Position numbers and translations under genes: made by a program
Origin: Porpolomopsis calyptriformis
Lineage: Eukaryota; Basidiomycota; Agaricomycetes; Agaricales; Hygrophoraceae
Direction: 5' to 3'
Assembly (NCBI GenBank): GCA_951640195.1
Contig: OX621165.1
Coordinates: 1,054,001 to 1,118,000, forward strand
DNA: 64,000 nucleotides
The notes under the pieces: model-generated
Seen by the model: only the letters and a program-made list of their open reading frames with translations
Databases searched by the model: none
Told to the model about the DNA's origin: nothing
Shown here: one piece after another, positions 56,348 to 64,000 of the stretch
How positions within the stretch are numbered: the first letter of the stretch is position 1
How the letters are laid out: each line of letters starts with the position of its first letter

Positions 56348-57885
56348 ATGTCGGACACCTGCGTCCCTGTAAGCTAATTTGTTCCCTTTCACAACCATCG
56401 AACACAACATTTGACACGTTGGTTCCTCAGTATCATGATTGGTTCACGACAGCGCTTACCAGCGCCCTATGTATTGGGCTGGTGGTATCATATTTACCCC
56501 AGGTACTGTATGCACCGGTATGCCTGCCTAGGAGCGCGCGCAACTGATTCTCATATGCGCAGCACTATCGGATAATCAATAATAAATCTTCAGAGGGGTT
56601 GAGTCCATGGTTTTTGTTGCTGGGAAGCACGGGTTGTGCATCTGGTATGTTTAACATGTATGTCACATTCCTTGGGCCATGCCTCGCAGACATGATCAAC
56701 TTACGGATGCCGGCTAACTTTCGCAGGCTAACGCTGCAGTGGGATGAAGTCAAGTGTTGCACCGTACTTGTTCGTGCTACCCAGTGTTTTTTGTTTGCAT
56801 TCATTCCTTATCAGATTGCTTTCTAGAGTACGCACGCCTGCATCGAGATGACCGCCGGTATATTTCAATTGTGGTTGATGTGGTTCCTCTTTACGATCAT
56901 GTAAGATGCAACGTCCCTCGTCCCTCATTTCATACTGACTTGTCCTGCCCCACACCAGCCTCGTCCTTTACATGATATATTACCCACCCCATCTCAAATA
57001 CGTTTCCGTTCCTACATCACTTTCGTCTACGGAAGACGGGCACCCCGCTTCACCCTTCAAATACCAGAAAACAGAAAACTGGAAACTTTCCATCATTCTC
57101 GCGTGGATTGTGTTCATCCATCTGTCAGTTACCCTTGTTTTCTACACCTTCACACTTACACCTCAAACTATCGTACTACCAGACTGATTCTGACACTTGT
57201 CACTTTTTCTCTCCTCCTGACAACGCCTCAGTCGGCGCCTTCCCCGCCATCCCTTCAGGCCGCCTTCACGCAAGGGACCGACGCCGAGTTGCACGAGTGG
57301 GCTACGTTCCTAGGCATCTCTTCCGCCACCCTGGCAGCGCTGCAATACGCACCCCAGCTTTACCACACCTATTACGCTAAACTCGTCGGTGCCCTCAGTA
57401 TCCCCATGATGTGCATGCAAACTCCAGGTACGGTATTCATGGTGCTCAGTATTGCTTTACGGTACGTCCTCTTTCCCTCCCCTACGTTGGTCGGCGGGAA
57501 GTTGATGTTGACATATATGACCACAGGCCGGGAACCAATTGGACCAGTAAGCTCATTGCTTTTTTAGAAAACAGCCTAGCCTTACCGTTATCATCCTAAC
57601 CACACAGGCTGGATCATGTTTGCAGTGTCTGGAGTAATGCAAGGTACCCTCCTGGCCATGTGCATAGCCTGGAAATTGCGGCAGCGCAACCTTGGGATCG
57701 ACGACTTTGGAAGGCCGCTAATGAGTGAGGATGTCACCCATCCGGGGGAGGTGGGGGATATGGTGGTGGTGGCTCCGACGGAAGATGACGGAGCGGTGGT
57801 GACGGTCACAGAGAATGCGATGGAAGATACGCCGTTGCTGTCGAAGGGACGGAAGCGTCGTTGGTGGCGAGATCGAATTTTTTGA
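56348..57885 (+). CDS. PQ-loop repeat membrane protein
   Basis: Seven-helix protein of the PQ-loop family; relatives move amino acids or sugars across lysosomal/vacuolar membranes. The start MSDTCVPYHDWFTTAL (ATG at 56348) is preferred over an earlier in-frame-lacking ATG, because it joins to YHDWFTTAL across a 68-nt intron. The first PQ motif is SYLPQHYRIINNKSSEGLS; the second is QYAPQLYHTYYAKLVGALS. Between them lie GIFQLWLMWFLFTIML, HLKYVSVPTS and the loop FKYQKTENWKLSIILAW. The cytosolic tail (MVVVAPTEDDGAVVTV) ends in an Arg-rich RRWWRDRIF. About six introns. Confidence 0.88.
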
Positions 57886-58195
57886 ATAGGTGACAGATGC
57901 TTTTTTTTTGACTGGTAAAGTTATTGGGGTGATTGAAAGGATGCGAAGGAAGCCAATTACACTCTGAAGAGTGTATGAAATCGGTGAGTTTTCTTAGTGG
58001 CCCCTTCAGGCTTGAAGAAGTCTAAGTTTGAAGGGTGGATGAAGGAGATGAAGGATGATGGCATGGGTACATCAAAAGTCCATGTAGCTTGGTACATACA
58101 CGCAGGATACGGTACCCGTTTCATGTTCATTAGCTCGGAAATGACTACCAGACTGCAGGGGAAGAAGTCTAAAAGATGACCTCTTCTCGCAATGA
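57886..58195. other. intergenic stretch between convergent genes
   Basis: 3' flanks of the PQ-loop and histidinol-phosphatase genes. A T-rich run is at about 57901. No coding exon or repeat noted. Confidence 0.5.
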
Positions 58196-59394
58196 TTAAT
58201 CGATCGGACGGTCCCTCTCAGCCTCTTTCTCCTCCTCCTCCGCCAACCGCGGCGTGCTCCAAAACGGATGCTCCCACCATGCACCGTCGAGCTTAACGGC
58301 GGAGACGTGTCTCCCAGCTGCGTTTATGGGCACGGTGGAGGCGCGAGGGGAAGAGGAGTGCTGGGTGAGGTACCACATCTCGCGGACGCCGAGGCGGCGG
58401 AGGTAGGCGGCTGTGCGGGTGTAGTGTGCGCCTACGGTGTGGGGCGCGTGGCTGTCGTCGGAGAGGGTGAGGCGACCTCCGTGGGACAGGATGAGCTGTG
58501 TGTAGGATGAGGGGGTATTAAAAGAGGCTAGGGGAGGGGAACACTTGCCTGGATGACGTCTTCGCCGGGGTACGCCGTCGACCAGTTCTCCTTTCCAAAC
58601 GCGGAGGCGTTGACCTCGAAGAGGGCGCCGTATCCGACCGCAAGGCGGATGTTGCGCTCGAGTTTGGCTTGCACGCGCAAGTGGCGGGCGTGGATCTCGG
58701 GCTCGGAGTCGTCCGAGGAGGAAGAGAGAGAGAGGCGGGGGGTGTACAGCCTGCAGAGGTCGAAATGGCCGACGATCTCCGGGCGGAAGCGGGCGAGGAG
58801 GGTGTGCTGGGCGTCCAAGTAGGCTTCGAGGAAGGCGGTGTGGTCCGGGTTCACGGGGTGCCATCGATCTCGTTCATTCCTCCCTCCCTCTCCTTCTTGA
58901 TCGCGACCGGCACAGCTGGCCACGGCGCGCCAAAACGTCGGCTGGTCGAGGTCGATCGGGATCCCGTTCACGTGGTGGATGGACCCGACCAGATAGTCAA
59001 TCTCGCCCGGGCGGCGGTGTAGGAGGCGGTCGAGCTGGTCGAGGTCAGTCTGGGTGATGTACTCGGTCTCGAGCCCGACGAGGACGGTGAGGGTGGGAGA
59101 GGTGTAGAGAGACTTCAGCTTCTGGGCTTCGTCTAGAAAGGCCTCGAACTGAGCGGCGAGTTCATGAGGTGTGAGCGAGAGTGCTTCCTGGGAGAATATT
59201 ACATTTTGGGGAATCGGATGAAGCGAGAGGCGAACCTCTTCTGGGTAGAGATCCTCCGTTCTGTATCTCGGAACGTGCTCTGTAAGACCATAAACTCGAA
59301 AACGTTGACGGATTGCTTCGAGAAGGACATCCTGAAGGAGACCTTGGCCGTGTTTGCAGAACTGACCGGAATGAGAATGATGGCTGAATGGCAT
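58196..59394 (-). CDS. HIS2: histidinol-phosphatase (PHP family)
   Basis: Removes phosphate from histidinol phosphate in histidine synthesis. Start MPFSHHSHSGQF, with the PHP motif I HSHSG; VYGLTEHVPRYRTEDLYPEE is motif II; VLVGLETEYI and IDYLVGSIHHV are motif III and the substrate strand; RFRPEIVGHFDLCRLY and LFEVNASAFGKEN follow; the last motif is LTLSDDSHAPHTVG. Two short introns are inferred (after EDLYPEE..., and near LILSHGGR). The C-terminus WWEHPFWSTPRLAEEEEKE is acidic and variable. Length is normal for fungi. Confidence 0.93.
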
Positions 59395-59484
59395 TTCAAG
59401 TACAGATCACAGATAGGGGTTGGCTACAAAGCACGATAACAAGGGGTATAGCGAATGCAAAAGAGAAAAGAAAATACAAATGAA

Positions 59485-61324
59485 TCACACGAATTGCCAG
59501 TAGTTCCCTCCTTTCCGTCTGATAAACAGCCATCTTGATAAAATCATGAGGAGTGAACCGGTCGTGATGCAAACCTGGCCAAAGCTGAATCAATAATATT
59601 CGAGATAGGGGAGGTATGACATACCCCGCAAAAAATGATGGGTCGCGGCCAAGCAAAGTGGTGGCCAAGTAAGGCCCCTTCTATGGGTGTACCGACCAGC
59701 ATAGAGAAGGCGACGACCGAGAAGGCGAATCCCATTCGGAGGCTGGGCAGACCATAAGCGACGGGGGGGGGGGGGGTGAAAAGAATGGATTGAACTTACC
59801 CCACTTCCCCGACGTGGGTACTGAGCTGTGCGAGTAAAGAAGGAATCAAGGAGACATCTGAAAGGGGGGGTGAGGTTTTAAAGGTGGTGGACGAGGGAAT
59901 GAATTACATGCGCCAGAGGAAAAACCAAACAAGAGGCCAAAGGCGATGACGCCGTTGAGGGTAGTGACGGCAAACATGGTGAAGAGTAGGATGGTTGAGA
60001 TGATCATGCTGAGGATGAGCATATTGTATACTCCAACGCGATCTGCGAGGAAATTGGGGACGAGTCGGCCGAGGACGCTTCCTGCGTTCAGTAACGCGAT
60101 CTAGAGCGTGGGTGAGGAGGGAAAGGAGAAATTTGAATTGGGAGGGGACGTACGGAGTAGAATGCTAGTTTTGGAGAGACACCTACCTTTTCGGCATATA
60201 ATTGCAAATAGAAATCTGATTTTGAATGAAAATTGAAATTCGGTGAAGTTGATAAGCGGGTGTTCTTACAAGGGAAGAATAGGCCGAGATTGGTCAAGAA
60301 GGCTCTTGAGGATGGTGAGAAGAGGAAATGAGAAGATGGAGGGTAACGTACCCGAAGAGGGAGGTGGTGTATGCGGTGTCGGTGAGGATGGCCTTGAGGG
60401 GGGGTGGTGATCGGGAAGGTTGTTGAGGCTTTAAAGGTCTTGTGCGCATGATGGCGTTGGCGATGAGAAGAAGGAGGGCGATGAGGGCGGCAGTGGCGCG
60501 GACTCCGTCGACAAAAGCGAACCGATCTCGGAGCTTCTCGAGCATGATAGGGAAGATGATTCCGCCAGCGGAGGCGCCGGTGACGACGATACCGGTGGCG
60601 AGTGCTTTACGGCGACGGAAGTGATGGTTTACGATGGTGAGGGCGGGAAGGAATAGCATTCCTTGGCCGATGCCCATGCCGACGCCTTGGCTGAGGAAGG
60701 CCTTGGAAGGGGGATGAGAAGGGATAGTGTGGAGAAGGGGGAAACGAACCTGGTAATATTGGTCTGGTCTGACGAGGGAAACCATGAAAATGGAGAGGAC
60801 GTATAGGACTGAACCGGAGATCATGATGTGGTGGCTTGAAGAAGAGATGAGAGGGGGGAAGGGGGAAAGGTGAGTGGCTCACAAGTAACCGGCATCGAAC
60901 GCTTTTCCGACGAAGAGGCCGGGGGCGTACATCATGAATAGCTGAAAGCTGCCGATCCAGCTGGGGGAGTTTAGTTTAATGAGTGGATGGAAAGAGGGAA
61001 TGTACCTGATGTCTGATGGAGATTTGTTTGTCATGTAGTAGAGCGTATAGTAATCTGTTTTAATGAGTAAATGGGCTGGGTGGTGGTGATGTTAGTAAAC
61101 TGACCTTGGTATACGCCAAAGGCATTGATGTATCTAGAGAGAGGATGAAAATGGGTGGTTGAGAAACGGAAAGAATTACCCAAAGGTGCAAAAGTTGACT
61201 ATCCAACTGTGGGAGAGTGAGGAGTGGAAGGATTCGTAAAGAAATGTACTGACGCTCCGAGGATGGTTAACCAAGCGTCTTTGCCACCATCCGAGGGTTG
61301 AAGGGAATTGTTTGTATTTGACAT
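59485..61324 (-). CDS. MFS transporter of the monocarboxylate-transporter type
   Basis: Plasma-membrane carrier with twelve expected helices, for example for carboxylates or vitamins. Start MSNTNNSLQPSDGG; then WIVNFCTFGYINAFGVYQDYY (helix 1), DISWIGSFQLFMMYAPGLFV, GMGIGQGMLFLPALTIVNHHF, the MCT-like RRRKALATGIVVTGASAGG, and in the second half FGLLFGFSSG, LRMGFAFSVVAFSMLVGTPI. The last intron leads to VCITTGSLLMILSRWLFI, ending GGNYWQFV with the TGA at 59485-59487. About twelve introns; one contains a run of 14 G (59763-59776). Substrate unknown. Confidence 0.88.
59763..59776. repeat. run of 14 G in an MFS intron
   Basis: A homopolymer inside an intron of the MFS gene (C run on the coding strand). 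Such runs mutate often and are prone to sequencing error. Confidence 0.8.
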
Positions 61325-61377
61325 GGTTGTGGATTTGAGACGAGTTTGAAGGGTATATTATATGGATCGGTTATCTA

Positions 61378-61437
61378 TTTTCCGGTTAATTCCGGGTAAT
61401 AACCGGGTAAAGGATATTAACCGTTTTTAGTCCCGGT
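61378..61437. promoter_or_regulatory. repeated CCGGTTA / TAACCGG sites upstream of the MFS gene
   Basis: Within 60 bp the sequence shows CCGGTTAA, CCGGGTAA, TAACCGGG, TAACCG and CCCGGTTCC, both orientations of one core. It lies 55-115 bp before the MFS ATG and just past the stop (61444) of the small acidic gene. A binding-site cluster is an inference. Confidence 0.5.
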
Positions 61438-61443
61438 TCCGAC

Positions 61444-62023
61444 TCATTCCAGGTATTCTAAAGCGTCGTAGAAAATGTCATCTTCATCCTCGAGATCTTC
61501 ACTCTCGGAAAGCTCGATCAGATTCTCGTCAGAGCTTGCTTTATCATCATCATCTATCTCCGCATCTCCATCCCACGTTTTCTCCACCATCGGTAACATC
61601 TCCCACCTTTCGTTTCCAGCTTTCGAACCGAACCAGTCAAGCCACCGGTTCAAGCCGACAAAAACAACGCACGTCGCCGCCATCGTGCCGACGATCAACC
61701 CCAAAGGTGACCCATAGGACGTCGTCGATCCCGAATCTTCTTCTTCCGCGGACTCGAGGAACGAACGCGTTGGTTTCTCTATGTTGCCGTACCACGCGCC
61801 TTCCTCACCTCGCGATGAATCGATCCATCAATCACGAAGATGGTATACGTACTCACCCCGCACTCTATTATCATCACGCCATAACTTTGTCGTAAAGTCG
61901 AGTTGACTACTTCCAGGTCAATTACCTTCCAAATTAGTCAAAAAACACGTACGGTTTCCCTACAGGGATCGCTCTCACGAACAGAGTCGCGAAGAATATC
62001 GATACAACCATAGCGGATGTCAT
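61444..62023 (-). CDS. small acidic membrane protein, unknown function
   Basis: Three exons joined by frame and splice signals: MTSAMVVSIFFATLFVRAIP (hydrophobic start), SSQLDFTTKLWRDDNRVR, then EKPTRSFLESAEEEDSGSTT followed by a second hydrophobic segment GLIVGTMAATCVVFVGLNRW and a strongly acidic tail (EIDDDDKASSDENLIELSES ...). Two membrane segments are expected. I do not recognise a family. Its start is 105 bp from that of URC4, divergent. Confidence 0.6.
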
Positions 62024-62128
62024 CGTCGTCGTTGAGAGCACCGACTACATGAGGACATAACGTAACACGGCTAATAATATATCAACCGCACTTCAAGTCG
62101 CCGTCTCAATAGACCACGAGGCACTCCC
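62024..62128. promoter_or_regulatory. short divergent promoter of the small membrane gene and URC4
   Basis: 105 bp between the two start codons. Contains ACGTAAC near 62060 and an A/T-rich TAATAATATATC at about 62071. No further element seen. Confidence 0.4.
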
Positions 62129-63730
62129 ATGAATCTCACTACCATTCACCCACACCAAACCGCAGTTTACCTTCGCACATTACCTGCCATACGCCAAAGG
62201 TGCACAAGCCTCTTTGACCTCGCAACTCACCATCGCCTCGAATACTTTGACTACCACCCAGACAAAGAACCCCTCGTAGCCGCTTTCTGTATCGACATCA
62301 TTCATGTAAACCATTCCTTCCCGGTTATTCAGAGCTTTCTCATTCGCTCTCTTCTAGCGTGATTATGGCACAGATTACGCCTCCGTCAGTTCCTCCTACC
62401 TCCCTTTCCTCTCACCTCACTTCACTCATCACAGATCCCCCCTCACGGCCGCTGGAGACACCTCGACGCCGGCCACCCCCGCATCCAGCCCCTGATCTCC
62501 CAATGGTCCGTCGACCCACGCGAGACCTGCAAACGCCTCATCGATCTCTTCCTCGTCTCCGTCCTCCTCGACGCCGGTGCAGGCACCGCTTGGGCCTACC
62601 GCGAACTCCCTTCCGGCCACACATTCACCCGCTCAGAGGGACTCGCCGTCGCCTCCCTCCATATGTTCACACAAGGATTCTTCTCGGGGGAGAGCGACCA
62701 GCCTTGCAGAGTCGACGGTACGCCCACTCACACACCCGTCATTCCATCTTTTCCTTACACCTCCTCCAGCAACCGGACTCTCGCGCGTCACGCCAGAGAA
62801 TACTGCCCTAGCGATGCAAGTCACCGACTCCAACCCCATGGTTGGCCTCCAAGGTCGCGCCACCCTACTCTACCATCTCTCTTCCGCCCTCAAATCGAAT
62901 CCAACCTTCTTCGGTCAAGATGCCCGACCCGGGAATCTCATCGGTGCGGAAAACACTTTTACATTTATCATTAGTACCCACCCCCGCCGCAGATTTCCTC
63001 GAATCCGAGTCCATCCCGGACACCGCAGACACCACAACCCGCCAGGTGCCCATCGCCGCTCTCTGGTACGCCCTCATCACCGGCCTGAGCTCCATCTGGC
63101 CCGCATCCAGGACCACCCTGAACGGGATCTCTCTCGGCGACGTTTGGCCCTGCCCCGCCCTCGCATCCGGTCTCGAACAAGGCGCCGATCTCATCCCCTT
63201 CCACAAACTCACCGCGTGGATCACTTATAGCCTCATCGAGCCCATCGAGCGCATCCTCCCCTGGAAGTTTACCGGGAAAGAGGATATGACCGGTCTGCCC
63301 GAGTACCGCAACGGTATGCAACCCATCACCTTCCCTTACCCAGTCATATCATCTAAAAACCCAGGCGGACTCCTCCTCGATCTTGGCGTGCTTTCGTTGA
63401 AGCCGGATAATACTCTCCCGGTTGACCCCAAGTCCGGTCTTCCTCGTCTTCCCCCTTCCCACCCTGCCATCGTGGAATGGCGGGCGATGACCGTCATCGA
63501 ACTGTAAGTTTGTCCCCAATCATCATCATTCTTCTCCTCACGGCCATCTCTTCAGAGATCGGATTGCAGATGCCATCCGCGAAAAATTGGGTCTCTCATC
63601 AGCTCAGTTGTCGCTCGCCCAGATACTCGAAAGCGCCACTTGGAAAGGCGGTCGGGAGATCGCTAGACAGAAACGTCCAGAGACTGGAGGTCCACCGATC
63701 GAGATCGAGAGTGATGGCACGGTGTTTTAA
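62129..63730 (+). CDS. URC4: URC4 / DUF1688 uracil catabolism protein
   Basis: Family of unknown mechanism needed for the URC pathway of pyrimidine degradation in yeasts; DUF1688. Start MNLTTIHPHQTAVYLRTLPA; then FDYHPDKEPLVAAFCIDIIH, an exon RDYGTDYAS, and IPPHGRWRHLDAGHPRIQPL, the family signature. Further: LDAGAGTAWAYRELPSG, GESDQPCRVD, VTDSNPMVGLQGRATLLYHL, RQVPIAALWYALI, KLTAWITYSLIEPIE. The last exon follows WRAMTVIEL and ends IEIESDGTVF with the TAA at 63728-63730. About six introns. Intact by every landmark seen. Confidence 0.93.
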
Positions 63731-63941
63731 AGACGCGTTGATTGTAACTTGGAATCAGCCATTATATTGCTACAAGACTAGCTGCAAGAAAAGTGTATAT
63801 TTTATCCGAGTATCATTCATCTATGTCTCAGCTGTCGCGCAAGTCGCAAGCAAAGGAAAAATGAAACAGCAGCCGATACGCCTCCAATCCTGTTTGACCA
63901 CACCGGTCATCATCTGCAAAATAATAATGGGAAGGTAAAAC

Positions 63942-64000
63942 CTACTGGAACACAATGGCAACTGGATTCGGCCCCGTAACAGCTGCTCCTCCAGCTTCTT
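63942..64000 (-). CDS. possible C-terminal end of a gene beyond the right edge
   Basis: On the minus strand an open frame reads EAGGAAVTGPNPVAIVFQ and stops at 63942-63944. The gene would continue beyond the window. Nothing identifies it, and the frame may be chance. Confidence 0.25.
   Translation of the reverse strand, partial: EAGGAAVTGPNPVAIVFQ

Overview
The window is nuclear DNA of a filamentous fungus, most likely a mushroom-forming basidiomycete (Agaricomycetes). The evidence is about 28 closely spaced protein genes on both strands, most of them cut by many introns of 50-70 nt with GT..AG ends. Several families are also typical of that group: a DUF7587-like protein, a heme-thiolate peroxidase/peroxygenase, a NACHT-ankyrin receptor, and a very large DUF3684 (sacsin-like) protein. 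Gene models below were built by joining exons by eye from reading frame, splice signals and family similarity. Outer limits are mostly firm; a few start codons are choices.

Left part (1-20 kb) is mainly metabolism and housekeeping: the 3' end of a delta-12 fatty acid desaturase, ATP sulfurylase, tRNA dihydrouridine synthase 3, a USP-like protein that has lost its catalytic residues, a Zn-cluster protein, a gene-poor 2.2 kb stretch, a Cys-Gly dipeptidase (DUG1), the LCB2 subunit of serine palmitoyltransferase, a SUZ-domain protein, a small membrane protein and a DUF7587-like protein.

Middle part (20-47 kb): a heme-thiolate peroxidase and a NACHT-ankyrin receptor are transcribed divergently from one 170-bp promoter. 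They are followed by a YIPF1/2-type Golgi protein, an amino-acid permease, a HAM1-like protein, a tRNA threonylcarbamoyladenosine dehydratase, an O-methyltransferase, a TTC39/IML2 protein, a P-loop protein, two related unknown proteins that flank the last two in opposite orientation, AP-1 mu and a small unknown protein.

Right part (47-64 kb): a 2 kb stretch with a decayed, inverted kinesin-light-chain-type TPR relic, the DUF3684 protein (Hsp90-like ATPase start, HExxH metal-site motif at its end), a PQ-loop protein, histidinol-phosphatase, an MFS transporter, a small acidic membrane protein and URC4 (uracil catabolism).

No CRISPR, rRNA, confident tRNA or intact transposon was seen. The items most worth a second look are the pseudo-deubiquitinase, the DUF3684 metal-site motif, the related unknown pair around IML2, the nested palindrome between ATP sulfurylase and DUS3, the 16-bp perfect hairpin between two convergent genes, and the divergent peroxidase/NLR promoter.
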